Origin: Helopsaltes ochotensis
Lineage: Eukaryota; Chordata; Aves; Passeriformes; Locustellidae
Direction of reading: 5' to 3'
Assembly: GCA_013400155.1 (NCBI GenBank)
Contig: VXBM01000009.1
Span: 1,311,266-1,375,265 of the forward strand
DNA length: 64,000 nucleotides
This document shows positions 10,301-25,300 of the stretch, piece after piece. A program made the translations under genes and the position numbers. Within the stretch, counting starts at the first letter, position 1, and each line of letters starts with the position of its first letter. A model generated the notes under the pieces. That model had not been told where the DNA came from. It made no database searches and saw only the letters and a program-made list of their open reading frames with translations.

Positions 10301-13300
10301 TGTAATAATTCTATATGGGAAACCGAGCCAGTAAATTAGTAATATTAAGGATAGGTCTTTATACAGAGATTATAATTGAAAGCTGGCCATCTTCTCACCT
10401 AAAATTTTTCTGAGGAAGATTTTTGTCTTAGTGGCATCACCTGCAGCTTTTATTTGTTGCTGGACTATGAATAGGTAACACCGACTTTACCAGTATTATT
10501 TTCTCTGATAGTTCCACTGAGTGGTGCTCTTGTTCTGCACTTGCTAAGTACATTCTATTTCTGAACGTGGATCTGCTATAAATCTCTTTCCTTGGAACAG
10601 CTACAAGGACAAAGAGTTCCCGATGAACAAAGTACATTTCAGTATGTTTGTTTGTTTTCTTAAACACTTGTTTAAATACAAAGTACTTCATCTTGTGATG
10701 TTATTCAACAGCATCTTGATTGAGTTCTCTAGTATTGTAGTTCTTACATTCCTTTATTGTTCAACCAGCAAGCATGCCAAATCTGCAGTACAGATTTACA
10801 GGAGTATCATGCAGCTGAAAGTTTTGAGAAGTCTGCTGTTTGTGTGCTACTATGTAACAAGGAGTCCTGGTGCACATAATCATTTTTATGTCACTTAATG
10901 CATGCTATGGATTTTCATTTTACTTCTTGTTTGTAAGAAGCTGCCTCTTTCCATATTACTTTTGCTTCATTTTTAAAATCTGAGAAATGAATCTACTACA
11001 AGGCATAGCCCTTGTTCAAAGGTGAAGGCAGGCCACACTAGAAGCTATTCTTACCACTGCAAACAGCAGCAGTTCTACAAAAGTTCCACGGGTGTGCAAC
11101 AGCTTATCACCTTTTTTCCTCTATTCAGATATTGAAGTAAATACTGTAGCAATGGTAGAAAAGGAAAATATCCTCTTTAGGTATTGTATGTTGCTGCCTT
11201 TTGGTTATCTGACAGGTTATTGTAGATTTAAATCAGTCTTAGTTTGTTTTTGAAGAATAACTGAGATCAGTGATTATTTCTCTTCAGATCAGTTTAAGAT
11301 GAACTTGAGTCATTTGGGAAAATGCACTCTGTCCTGTAAATTTGTTAGTAGAAGTGTCTGTGGACATTATTTGGCCAGAGAGGTAATGCATATGAATTTA
11401 TTTTAAGCCTTTCAAGAAAGAAATGAGAAGTATTCTCACAGTACTGTTAACTCCTGTTGAAAAAACTGAGTTTGCATTTGATTTTCTAACTTACGGAAAA
11501 GAAATTCTGCAACAAGTGTCAATTTGGCTTGATTGGTGTGTGGGATGTTGATTGACCAGTCATTTAAACTCTGTAAAGTAGAACATTTTCCGAGACTTAG
11601 GAAGTAATTATAGCTTAATAAAGATTGTCTTGAACATTTGAAAAAAGTTTAGATCTTAGGCTCAAGAGCTTTCCTGCTGTGCAAGTGAATTTCTTTTCAC
11701 TAATGCAATTTTTTAGCTTAGATGGGTTTGCAAAGATAAATAAGTTAACAGTTAATTCCATATCTTTGAAAATCAGCCTGCAGTCTTTCTTACCTATCCC
11801 ACTATATTTACTTTGATTCAGACATCTCCAATCTCAATTTTATTCCGCAATTAAATATTTGACATGCATTAGAATTACTTTTTCTCATTAATATTTTGGG
11901 TTTTTGCTAGGCTTGCTGTTTAAAAGACACAAAGGGGTAAATTTTCTGCATGTGAATTTCACAGAAAAAGTAATTTGATCTAAAAATACTCCAATAAATG
12001 CTTTTTTTAGGAAAGTAGGCTATTATGTGCAAACACCTAATTAGTTGAAACTGGTTTTCTCTGAGACAAGGAGATATAAAAAGAACTTGACTCATTTTTC
12101 TCTTTTTATTCTCATTATTACTTTGTTGAGGTGAGGTAATGCAAGAGATGATAGAGATCTTCAAATCAGAATTTGTATATGTGTATTTAAGTCCCACATG
12201 AAGAAGCTAAGTTCCATACTTCAGCCTAGCTAGTGGAGGAAAGCTCTCTCTCCAGACAGTTTTAAACTTTGTGCTGTTAATTTTGGTGTATTCATAAGTA
12301 TAATTGAGTTAGGCACACCTACAACATAGTTAAGGTATTTGGCATATCTTTTAAGTAGCAGCCATGTTCAATTTTTTGAACTTGCAGTGCTCATTTAATT
12401 GCTGCATTTCATCTTTTAAATAAGAATTTCCTGACCTAGAAATAAATTCCAAATCAGATTGTTCTTTAGAGTGCTTTTGTCCTTAAGGTGATTTACCTTA
12501 ACCTTAAACAAAGTTTAAAATGTTTCTGCTTTTATTGCTGTATTTCAGTAAATCTCATAGCAGCAATCAGCATCTAATCTTTTACTGCTGGAAATAATCA
12601 CCGAATTGTTAGCTAATGTTACGGCTTTAGGTGTGTAGCTGCACTGCTTGGAATGAAGAAATCAACAAAGGGTTTGATTTAAATGTTACTCCTTACAGAT
12701 CAAAGGAGTCATAATTTATAAATACGTATGTAAGCACGTTATTCTTATATGTGAATGATGTTAAAACAGCTGATATCCTTGTTGAGCTAAAGAATCACAG
12801 TGGTGCTATGCACTTACACTGAGTAAACAGGGAGGTATTTCTTTGTTCTTGTTCTATTTGCAACTGGGGAGAAACAGCCATCTTAAACGTATTCTTAAAG
12901 AATATATAATATGTAGCAATTTCATTGCTGTGCTTTATTCACATTTCTAACACAGTTTTAACCTGGAATTATATAATTCTGTAACTGATAAAGCACCAAT
13001 GCTTGATAAACTGTGAAGGAAAGTTGATATTGTAATTAAATCTCCTCTTTGAAGGAAAATTTCTTTATTTTCCAAAGAAGCTCTCTTAATCCTTTATGAC
13101 TATTTCTTTAATAGAAAAATGTAAAACCATTTGGATTAAAATATAAACTGATAGCAAAATGCAGAACTTTAAAATTAGGATGTGGGGAATATATGTTTAA
13201 AATGAGGGATAAAGTAGCAATAAAAAAGAGAAAAATCCTAAACTAGGAGCTTTTATTAAAAATAAGTGTTGGAACAAAGAGTAACTATAAGAATGCTTGT

Positions 13301-16300
13301 CAGATTGTTTTGGTGTTGTGGGCTTGTTTTTCATTCTGCACACTGAATTTACAATAATCACAATTTATTACTTAATTGGTGTTTCGGGAAATTAAGTTAT
13401 ATAGTCGCAATGAGCAGCTAAATAGAACGGATTTTTTTTTAAACAAAACTAAAAGTGCCTCTCAACCGGCACTAATGACAGTTAGCTTTGGCTTTCCAAC
13501 TTAAGAAAGTGTTGCAGAAAAATCTGACCCAAGGACTAAGGTTAAGTAATTACTATGTAGGTATTAAAAAACAGCCTCAGCTGCATTTCACTGATGTATT
13601 TTCTTTCTAAGAGAAATGCTGATTTTCAATAAGGCAAATATTTTTATATTTCCTCAATAAAGATGACAGGTTGCTTATGTCATTATGTTATGTCTGGTTT
13701 TCAGGAAAGTAGGGCCAGGAGACATTTGCTACTTCCATAGGCAGCAGTTTTCTTGCCATTTATTGGGTTGATTCTGGGAATTCTATGCAGTCATAGCTAT
13801 TATGTGTTTTGTTGTATTTTGATGGAAAATTTAATTTTGTAATGTATTAAAAAATTATTATTTACCCTGCACAGTTTTCCTGTTTCTTCATCAGACTTGT
13901 TGGGTTCTGTATTAAGCCTGTATATCTTCCTTTTTTCTTTCCTAGTAAGACCAGATTTAATAAAAGCAAGGCAAACACTTGGAGATGATATCTACAAGAG
14001 TAGATACAGCTGATACAGGTGAATAGACCATTGAAGTTCATCAGTTTTTCATCTTTGAGCCTCTGCTTTTTCATCTGCTTTTGACATGTTGCAGCACATT
14101 TATCTTCCACTTGTGTCTTTCCTTGGATATTTTGGCTGGATAAAAGACAGCTCCTGCAGTGGCAAAATTTGATTTGTGTGATGTTAAGGGGAAGGATATT
14201 GGCGGGACAACGTGCCAATGACTAGCTGACTGCTGTCTCTTCTCTGTGGGAAGACCAAACAAAGCAAAACATGCTGAATTTTAGCTGTCAAGTGGGACAA
14301 ACAGTCTCTCAGCTGCTGGCAAGCCAAACAGATGGCTTTATAAGGTTTATATAAGGTTTTTATAAGGCTTTTTGGATTTTTGTTCATTTGTTTTTAAAGA
14401 AATTGAAGTAGAAGAATATGTAGAAGAAATTGAGTCACAAATATAAAACACTAATACTACTTCTGTCGTCATGTGGGGTTTTTTGGACTTCATTATGAAG
14501 AGGGAGAAGAGGGAAAGATGGTGTACATCCAGAGGTGGGAAAGTTTTAAGTGTGAAAATAAGGGATATTTTTACTCCATTCAGCTCTGCAGTTCATGTTC
14601 TGGGCCAGGCTGCTGTGCAGTGTCCTGACTTCTGCCATTACGAAGCAGCTCTGTTGTTCATTGGGTTCATTTACTGCATAAGATATTGTGAGGTTAAAGG
14701 ACATAGTCCCGGAGTGTGTGTCTCAATGCTGAGGACCATTTCCACACCAAATTGGGAGGAGACATCTCTCATCAAATGCTTTCAGGAAGACCAACTCAGT
14801 TTGAATCAGACTGTGCTTTCTAAGGTCACAGAGCTTCCCAGGAAAAGAAATTGCATTAGTCAGATCGAGGAGGTGTTAGAAAGTGTGAAGCGCGTAGTGA
14901 AATTCATGTGTAAGATGAGGATGACTTAGGTGCAGAGAATTGGCTACCCCCCCACCCCTTTTATCCAATATAGTATTTTATATACCAAGTACCAGCGAGA
15001 TTCCAATGCAACCCCAGTTTCTGCAGTGGTGTTAGCTTCTTAAAGATGAGCCTACATTCCCTATAATTACGCTGTCATTAAATACCTAAGTTTTCCTGTT
15101 TGACAAATTGTGAAAGGGAGATCTGCTATTGTGGTTAAATCTCCTTTTTTTTGCTTGTCTGTTTTCTTGGACTAGTAAGTGTGGGGTTTTGCGTGTTTGT
15201 TTCCTTGGACTAGTAAATGATATTAAGTTATAGGTTTTCTTTAAAATGTTAATTTTAAAGCAAAGGATGAATTGCCAAAGATTCCAGTCAATATCTCTGA
15301 ATGTATAGCAAGGCCTTCTAGTATATTGCTTCATAAAATGTAATAAAACATTACAGAGACCTGATGGCTTGGTATTACTATGTAGTGTAAGGCTATAGAT
15401 GGTCAGACACTATCTGGACTTTTTTTTATATCTGTACTTGTGTCCTCATGACTTGCTTTATAAAGGAAAGTGGATTTTTATGTTTGTTTAGATTTTGGGG
15501 GTTATGTTTTAGTGTGATGCAGCATAACTTCCTAAGTGTTGAAAGGAAGTAGAGTTCCTGCTGTTCCTGGCAATGCAATGATTGCTGCAACTGATGTATG
15601 TTCTATAATGAAAAACTGATTAAAGAATCATTTTTGTTGGGTAATTTTTGTTTTTGCTGAAATACTATGGCTATCTAGAGCTCTGCTTGCTGTGATCATA
15701 CAACTTCGTGGTAAGATCTTAAGCAAATAAAAGGTACAAGGCAAACACAATAAACTTCGTATTTTATTACTGCTCATTTTCTTATTTGCTATCACTGTTT
15801 AGTTGTACGTACATTTTTCTCAAAGAATTTGAGGTCCCTGAGTCATCTTATATTTTATTTTGCATTTTAAGTGTATTTTAAATGCTTTTATTTTCTCCAC
15901 TCAGAAGCAAACTTAAACCATGAGCTTGCACCCAGGTGTTTGACTGCAAGCTCTTCAATAGCAAGTATACATTCCATATGAATGTTTGGCATGGGAAGAA
16001 CATGTAAAAATATTCCGGACTCTGAACAAAATTTGAGAGGATCTGAAATTTTTTTTAATTTTCAGAATAAATGACAAAAAACATGAATCTGTTGCAGACT
16101 GTGCTACTCGTATTTAAATTGATCAGATATGAGGTATCCTGTTAACATCTTTTAATTTTATTTCAGGTTTTTTTGTCTAAGACATAGCTGTGTCAAAGCT
16201 GCTGTTTTTCCAGTCAAGTTTTAGACGTAGAGCTGTCTAAGCCATTATGATTCTTTACTTCCTTTTGCTTTGCATTGACTATCAAGGCTGCTTGCTTAAC

Positions 16301-19300
16301 TGCTGTTAGACCCAACCACATTAATGCAATTGAAACCTTAGCAGTTTCTCTAATATTGCAGTATTCACTTAGCAATATTCTCTGCTATCTGCAGAGAAAA
16401 TATCAAACATCATCAAATTATTTCATTCTCTTTATGACTTTTCCATTTTTACAATCTGGAAAATGTTAAGTAATTCACAGCAGACAATGTCAAATTTTCA
16501 GGCGTTTTAGAGTTAGTGCTTCTCTGGAGTGTGCCAAGATAAAACACATCACTGTTAACATGATGAGAATGGATGTTTAACATATATATAATTGAGAGAA
16601 TTGCGGGATACTGACAGGAAGTGTGGAGGTCAGGGAATATAAATCCAATTTCCAATTCACACTAAAGCTGTGTGAGCTAGTAGATTGAAAAAACATGCAT
16701 TGTTAATGTTCTATCTGGTTCTTGTAAGTTAGTCATTTATCTCACTAATTATTTGCCTTGTGTTGTTTCTAAACATCTGTACAAGGGTTAGTTGGTATTA
16801 ATAAAAAATTAGGGCTTGGGCATCTGTTGCAGAAGAAACGCTTTCTCTGTATCAGGTTACTTTGGTTTCCTTTAGAGACAGTAAAATGCGATTAGATATG
16901 GTTCTACACCAAAAGAATTGTCAGCCCAAGAGTCCAGGACTTGAAGCATTCATCCAATACAGTTGGTTAGCTTATAAGCTTCATAGCTATTTTGTGTTTC
17001 ACATTATTAGGCAGATTGAACTGTTCACGCTTCGGTTGTTCATTTTGCTATGTATGACATGTCACACTGCCACTTTACCTGTTTTCCATCTGAAGGTAAA
17101 CTGATTGTATTGATTAAGTGTTAATTCTTCATCACTGACCTGTTTCTTTTATGCAGTTCAAGTTGGTGAGGAGGCTGTTTGCATTCTGAGCTTTATTTTG
17201 TATTTTTGTTTTGAGTGTTTGTTTGGGTTTGGTTTTGTTTGTTATATTTTTTCAGGAGATTAGCTGATCAATAAGCTGGCAGTAGTAGCTTTATAAGCTA
17301 GTTTGTTTGTATCTGACCAAACCGAGTTGGAGACTGTAAACTTGTAAAACCTGAAGTGTAGAAAGTCAGACTTCTACTCTTCAGACTTCTACTCTTCTCA
17401 CTGTTTCTGAGAATGCTTGGCATGGTTTAATAATTTTTGGTACAAGTTTGTACTGTGCCTTTGTGAAATGTACACTGTATTACCAAAGCTGACTTATGGT
17501 TAACCTGATGTTTGTAAAAATGTACAAAATTTTATGAAGATTTCTGTATTAGCCTTATAGTTAGTAATTTTCACTATTAATAGTCTCATAGTTTACGTGG
17601 ATCTTAATTCTGATTGCCTTTATCTTCCTACAAGTGCAGCTTGTTGGGATTCTTCAGCAGGTAGAAAAATGGGGGGAAATTATGCTGTATATATGTACTA
17701 TTTCTACAGTGCATTTGCAAACAGGACTAGAGAATGTAGTCTGTTTTCTTATTCTTCGCTTTCTTTTTAAAATCCATCTTTTGTATTTGATCTGTGGCAT
17801 TACTGTTCTACAGGGAAAATGCAAAGCAGACTTTTTGCCTAGTCTTTAAAAAATTAACGAAACACCAGTTGTGATTGAAGTGAAAAACATGGTTTTACGT
17901 ATTAATGCAAATATGTCATGCAAAAAATCCAAAATGCAGACACATAAGCACACTTACCTTCATATAGCATGTTTGCTTTCCAGGCTTAATATTGGAGTCT
18001 TATTTCCAGTATCACTATTTCCTTTCCTCACCCTTCCTGAAATTTCCAGGGTGTTGTGTGCTTCTAATCTAATGAAGGAACTTAACTTTGGGTTTGGATT
18101 TTATTTTTAATGACTAGGATGCAATTTTTGAAAGATTACTCAGTTTATATTCTTAAGTAGCTAGTGTACTTAAACATTTATAAACAAGGAATGTATTTTA
18201 AAATCAGAGAGGGCAATATAATTAATGCTCAGCACTGAAAGGAGTTAGTTTGTTATTTTGAAGGGCTCTATTTCCTGTCATAGGCAAGTAAGAAGTACTT
18301 ACTTATGAAGTACGTTTATTTCTGAAACAAGTTGACAAGGGGGAGCTACTTCAGAAATGCAAATTTAAAACCAAATAATAAATTGTTATATGGACTTGTT
18401 TGCATTCTTTCAAAGGAAGTTTTTTATAAATTGTTGCAGGTACACTTGAGGCTATTTTTTTTTTAATCAAACTAAAAGAAAAAAACATAGCATTTAAAGA
18501 GAAGCTTTCTGCTGCATTTAGTTTTGTCCCCTTCATATCTCCTATGTCATGAAAGATATGGGAAAATTGAAAGGGGTTTAGCAAAGGGCCACCAAGGTCA
18601 TTAGAGGGTTGGGGAACTTGACTTACGTAGAAATGCTGATGGAGCTGGGTTTGTTGAACCTGAAGATTTGAGAGTTCTTGAAGAGGGGAATCGAATCACA
18701 GCCTCCCTGAAATGTGACTGCAAGAGGATGTATGTAGTTGTCCTCATTAGGATGCACAGGAACAGGGCAAAAGGCAGCAGGCTCAGGTTGCTTCAGGGGG
18801 AGTTCTGTCTCTGTAGAACAAGTCTTCATGAAAACAGCAGAATACTGGACTAAGTTCCCCAGAGAAGGAGTGAAATACTCTGCTTGACAGGGCCCTGGGT
18901 AACCCAGTGTGAGGCTCTGGTTTTCAACAGAAGGTTAGACCAGGTGGTCTCCAAAGGTCCTTTTCAACCTACATTTTTCCCATGGTTCTGTGAATCTGTC
19001 TTTCTCTGATACTGAAGCAAATGTGAGGAAATGGATTAGGCAGGCTGTGGTACTGCAAGTAACTTATGGAGAATAGTAGTGCTGAGCCCTCTGATCTGTT
19101 CCTCAGAGGAAGGCAACTGTATTGCCTTAAGGAAACAGGGTGTGAGTGCATTTAAGGACAAAGTGGTGCCTGAGCTTTTCAGAGGAGGAATGTGACAGAC
19201 GGTGTGAGTGGAGGGGAAAGTAATGTGTGAATTTGAACATGAATGTTGAGAACACTAGCTGAACAGTTGAAAAAACAAGGACAAGAAAAGAGGTGAACAA

Positions 19301-22300
19301 TGAGGAGGAAAGCAGTAGCATATGGGTTTGATATGCTCTTGGTGTGCTACTTGGTTTAAGCATCAAGTGTGTCCACCACGTGATAAAGTTGGGATGGCAG
19401 GACTGACAGCGCAGGAGCCTTTATATGCCTCCACGTGCTGAAGGTAGCGTAGTGTGAGTAGTCTTGGGTGGTTTTCCCTGGTAGTCCTGGGTTATTGGAA
19501 GGAGGAGAGCTCTCTGAAAGTAATAAAGGAGGAAGGGTACACCAGGACATTCTGGAATGTTTTGTAGTTTGAATCACAAGAACAAGCTGGAGCCTCACCA
19601 CTGTTGTCTTAAATAGTCGAGAAAAGAGAGAAGGGGGAAAAATGGATTTCTTACAGCAGGTATTAATGTAGTTATTTGTAGTTATTTGATTGTAAAATGG
19701 GCCATGCAAACATAGAGATGAAAGAAGACACCTTTCTCCCAGTTCAAAAGTTTTTTTGTAATTTTTTATTGTTTCAGGGAAGTTGAATTGTGTAAGTGGA
19801 TGGATATGGAGTTTACCTTGGTAATTCATCATCAAAGCATTGTGGTTGCTTTTTTTCTTCTACTGTTACTTTCTTCAGATGGAAGTTAGTCCTGTCCTTA
19901 GATTGTTCTGGATCATTCCATTAGCTTAGTGCTGCAACTATCAACAAAATTCTGTCTTAAGATGTTGTCTTTAAAATGCAGTTGAGGGTATCTCTGAAAT
20001 GTCACTGCCATGTCTTGTGGGATGTGCATGTCAGATAACACTTTGCAGAAATTGTGAGAAAACCTGAATGTGTGCTTTAGTGTAACATTGGTTTGTTCAG
20101 TTATTTCGTTTAGTTATTACTGCTGCCAATACCTGTTTTTATTTACTGCTTAGATATCTGTAGAAGACAGCCACTTTACAGAGAAGGCGTAATGTCTTTA
20201 CACCTCGTTTAGGATGGGGAACATGAGCATAGAAAAGGAAAGTTCCTTGCCCAGTCAACTCAAAGAATTATTGGCACAACTACAGTTAGAACCTGCATCT
20301 TAAGCAATTATTTAGTGAATGGGTTCTTCAAAGTAGAATGGTATCGGGAGGGGGAAAATGTTTTAGATTAAGTACGACTAATGTTTTATTTTTAGTAAGA
20401 ACATTGAGTAACCTATCAAAGAAGTTGTCTCAATATGTAGAATTGTCTCTATCCAGATTTTTATTATTGCTACTAAAGAAAAGAGGTCATTTTCTGCTAT
20501 TGTCTCTTTAGCCACCTATAAGCCCAGTTGGATGCTTGCATGGGATAATGATTACCATAGGCTGTGGGTAGCCAGGCTTGTAACAAGGTCCATAGATTTC
20601 AATGTACTATAGAAATGCCATTGATCAATAGAACCACACACACACTGTAGTGTCTTCTACAAGGTAAATTTAGACTAGTGGAAAAAAGTGGTGTAGCCCC
20701 CCAAGAGCTGCTGCAGTGCCACACAGCTGTGATTAATTTTAGAGGATGCTTGAATTCAGTCGAAGGATTTGAATGTTTGGTAGTTTGAGGCTGGGTTTTT
20801 TGGAGGATTTTTTTTTCCGTTGGTATATTTCTTAACTGTTATTATGGGCACCGCTCTACCCCCATTTTTCTTCCAGAGTAAATCCAATCCAAATAACTTA
20901 ATACGTGTGTGATAAATTCAGAAGACTGCTTCTACAAGTGCTTGAAAAAGTATTTCTTTTGTATCCCAGCATCCAAGGGCAGGAGGCAGAATAGCTTGAT
21001 AAATTTTGACAAACAGCATGCTGTTTCATAAAATATTACTAGATCAAGCTGTGAGATGCCAGAGACTGTACATGCTACTTTTGTAGCTGAATATAATTTT
21101 TTTATGTTTATATAAAATCATCATTGGTGAAATACTTTACCTTTTAGAGAATGCTGGAAATACTGCGTCCTGAATAATCATCAGCTCACTGCTTTGAGGC
21201 TGTATAAATTCAAATTGTGGAGCAGAGTTGGTTCATAAATTTTTTTTCTTACGAGTTTTTTCTAGAGCAATAATATGAAGTAATTCATTTGCTTATTATT
21301 ACTATATGTTAAAATTTCTGTAAATATCTCTGTCTGATTTATAGGTAGTAACTCAATTCCAAATTTCTTTCACATAATGAAGCGACAGTTTACTGAAACG
21401 GAGTGGGATGTAATCAAGTCTATGAGTAATGAATGGATGCAGCTGGATATGTTTTATCGGCACTGGGTAATACTTCTTTTCCTGTTTAAAGTCTGCACAT
21501 GTTCGCATTATTTTCGGATATAATTTATTATTTTCATTATAGTAAAAATGTAATCTTTCTGTAGTTGCCTAGAATCATAGAATGGTTTGGGTTGGAAAAG
21601 ACATCTAAGGTCATAAAACCCACCACTAAACTACGTCCCTGAGCACCACTTTTATCCATATTTTTAAGAATTTCAGGGTGACTCAACCACTTCCCTGAGC
21701 AGGTTTTTCCAGTGCTTGAAAAGCCATTTGATGAAGTTTCTCCCGTTATCCAATCTAAACTCTCCTGGTGCTACATGATACCATTTCATGTGAAGTTATT
21801 CTTGGACTATATTTCAGTGATCATTTTAATATCACAATAACTTTGAGAACCATGGTACAGCTGACATTTCCAATGGGATTTATTAGTAGTTTAAAACACA
21901 TAGACAGAACAAAGTAAAGCATTCATATCTGTATGTGCCACTGAGTAATTTCAGTTGCATGTTTATTTTAATGCAGCAGGTTAGGCTGGGTATAAACTAT
22001 GCCGATAACTTTTTCCCTTGATAATTTCTACCCTCACATTTACAGTAGTATATTTCTTAAATTTATTTTGTCTGCAATGTATGCTCAGAAGTAATGTTTA
22101 TAGAACAGTAAATAGCATTTTAAAAAAGAGTTTATAGCCAGTATAAATGAAATACATTTTTTGTGTCTTTTAGGCCTTAAAAGAAAGCTTCTTAAAGGCC
22201 ATTGGAGTTGGAATTGGCTTTAACTTGCAAAGAATTGAATTTAATGTGTTTCCATTGCAACTGGAAATAGGGAAGGTATATAAGGAGACAAAAATGCTTC

Positions 22301-25300
22301 TGGATGGAGAAAAAGAAGAGGAGTGGACATTTGAGGTAAAGAACATTTTTTCACTAGTGACAAGCAGTCTCAGCTACTTACGGTTGCATTGCATGTTTGT
22401 TTTTTCTTAATTGCAACTTCATATCTTTATTCTTTATAACCCCATTGAGCTTATATTAATCAAAACTTAGGGTATAAATCTGCAGCATTTTAAACATTTT
22501 TTTTAATGATTGCAAGGACACCCTATAGATGGACTCGTTATAATGTCTTTTTATTTTTCCTGTGCCTGAAATATATTTCCTGCCCTCTGGAAGGTCGTCC
22601 TAAGGTATTCAGTAAGTTCGCAGAAGTATATTCAGACCTGATGTCTTGAACAGGTCTAAGGTTTTAAAGTTCTTAATCAGTTGGTCTAGCATTGTTGGTC
22701 TCAATAGTCTAAGTGAGTCCTGGGGTTTGGGCTTTTGTTTCCCTCCTTTGAAGTTATTGGGGCTTATCACTGAAACATCTGTCCTTTCAGATTTGGTAAT
22801 AAATTATCAGTACCATCTCATGTAGTTTAAAGGATATGTAAGGGAAGAACTGGCAGTGACATGCTTTACTGGTGGACCTGGCAGTGCTGGGTTAACAGTT
22901 GGACTTGCTGGTGTTAAAGGTGTTAAAAACAAATCACAATCCCATTTCTCTACACCCCAGAGGCATGTTTACTCAACGACTTTAAACAAAGCGAAAAATG
23001 GAACAAACTGTCAAGTGTACTTTTCAGTAAGATTATTCAGTTTCAAATACATATTTGCATTTTGAAAATACCTATATTGCTGAAAGCAGCTGTTCCAACA
23101 GAGCTGTCTAAATGACAAATTTCTGCTGTATGTTTATTTTCTTCAGTATACAAACTACATGTACCCTGTGCATGTGGAATGAAAGAGTAAATGTTCCAGT
23201 AGTGTTTAACTTCAGAGTATAAATTTCTTTCTTCACAGTTCATTCCTTCATTCAGCATTCCTATCCACTTTTGGTTTTGTGTTACGAGTGTATGCATGCT
23301 AAATCAGTCCTCATACTCAATTCCTGTATAGTGTAGCATTATCACTGTGTCATGAAATTCACTAGTTGGAGTTATACTGGCAAAGGAATTTATTGGGAAA
23401 GCCTGTGATATGTCTTGTGCCAGAATGCTTTCTGTGTTATTGCAGTGTAACCAAGTTGCTATGACCAAGGGAACATCTACCTGTCTTCATTGAATTCTGG
23501 AACTCCTATTTTGGTCTCTGATGTGCCTATGGTTGATAGACAGAAATAACCCAAAGATGATGATGCAGATAGATCCCTGGAATACTTAAATGCTTTCTAA
23601 TTGTTTGAATTTTCCTTATTACTTAGTAATTATTCCTAGAACACTCATGCGGTTTTTGTCTGAGGAACATCTCCACTTCCATGCTTGCCTTCCTGCTTCC
23701 CAAGAGTGCAGCATTATAATGAGGCAGATTTTTGGATTTCAAAGACAGGGCTTAATATCATGTTTCCTTTAAATACAAGCTCAATTGGGATATAATTTCA
23801 TTTAAATATCAACATTCATTAAAATTAAATAAATAAAATGATTTTCAGTTACCAATCTCCAGAGAACCTAAAGTTAAGTATTGCTTTACTTTTTTTTCTC
23901 TTCCCAAGTTTCTTTTAATTTTGTGTCCATTTTCTTACTTAAAAAAGTCCCTTTTTTGTCTCGTCAGATTTTTGAAATAACTGTTTAGTTGAAGATACTA
24001 ATTTTGAGAAATCTGATAGTCATCCAAGAGCAGACATTAAGTCACCTGTGAGACTACATATTACTGATACAGTCTTTTCCTTGGCTTCCATGTTGTGCCT
24101 GTGTTGTGTGAGGGAGCTTTTCCTATCAAGTAAAAAAATGTAATGACCTCACTTCCACATTTCAGAAATGCCTATATCTTAGTGAAAGGAAATGATCAAA
24201 GAGAGCAAGACTGTTTAAATTCAATTATCACATATTTTTGATTGATTCATTTCAGTTTTAAAGAGAACCTAATTTACTAAAAATGGAAGAGAGAAATAAT
24301 GGGGATTTTATCTATTTTACACAAAATATGCTGAAATCTCCTTCAGAAAGTACCGTGTAATATGAAAAAGATAATTTCAAATTCATAAAGACCAGGAAAA
24401 GATTCACCACCTTTTACTTGTCGTGACTAAAAGGTCAAGAGAAATACTAATGAATCAGAACAAATCAAACTTGATACTTTGACACCCTGTAACTGTTCAC
24501 AGTCAGAGCAAAGCCAGTTCAAATTGGAGATACAATTTTCTGTGAACAGTGTAAAAGAGTTTCTCTTATTTCTTTGTAAATACCAAATTAACTGCTTTGG
24601 TTTGTACTTGACTGTTTGTGGTCCTTTTACCAAAGGTTTGGTTTTGCTCGAAGTGCCTTTGCCCTCATTCGCTCCCTGTATGTTTTGGCTTGAATGGAAG
24701 GCAGTCGGTCAAAAACAGCCTCTTCTGGTTTGATTCTTGATGGAAGGATTTAGCTTTAGGGTCTTGTTTTCTAGATAAATTGCTCTAGAGATTGCTATGC
24801 AGATTCCCTTCAGCTATTTTGGAAGAATTTGGAGGGAAAAAAGCTTTGTTTAAAAGTATCTATTTAATTTTAAGGTATGTCTGCTGTATATGTTGAATAT
24901 GCTTTATTCATATAGACATTACACGCTTTCCTCATTTTGAAAAGGTGACTTTAAAAGACAGCTAGCCCAGTGAAGAGTGATAACAGTATTTTGTCAGGGT
25001 GTTGATTTAGGATGGAGTCATTATGATGATGGTGATGATTATTATTATTATGGGTAATTCTATATGCTCCATTTACTTCCTTTGATGAAAATAAACTTGG
25101 ACAATTAGTCTAGCTTCATCTCTGGTACAGTTAATTTTCTTCTTAGTAGTTGGCATTGTGCTGTGTTTTGAATCTAGGATGAGAATAGTGCTGATAACAC
25201 ACCGAAACAAAGTCAAGAACTCCAGTTTCTCATAGTGCCCTGCCAGTGAGGAGGCTGTGTAGTATGAGGTGCCTACCATATATGAGCTGCCTAATACTAT

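Larger units (their letters stand above)
8377..21344 (+). other. AASDHPPT: AASDHPPT intron 2 (12,968 bp)
   Basis: The longest intron, mostly unique AT-rich sequence. It contains a probable dispersed avian repeat (about 9400-9840), short tandem duplications (15166-15216 and 17366-17395) and a CR1 with an intact 3' end (about 18555-18998). Open frames of 152 residues at 14471-14929 (+) and 159 residues at 19356-19835 (-) show no family resemblance and are treated as chance. Confidence 0.9.

Noticed and set aside
19356..19835. 159-codon minus-strand frame
   Set aside because: No recognisable domain, Leu/Ser/Pro/His composition typical of antisense chance frames, and no visible promoter or splice structure.
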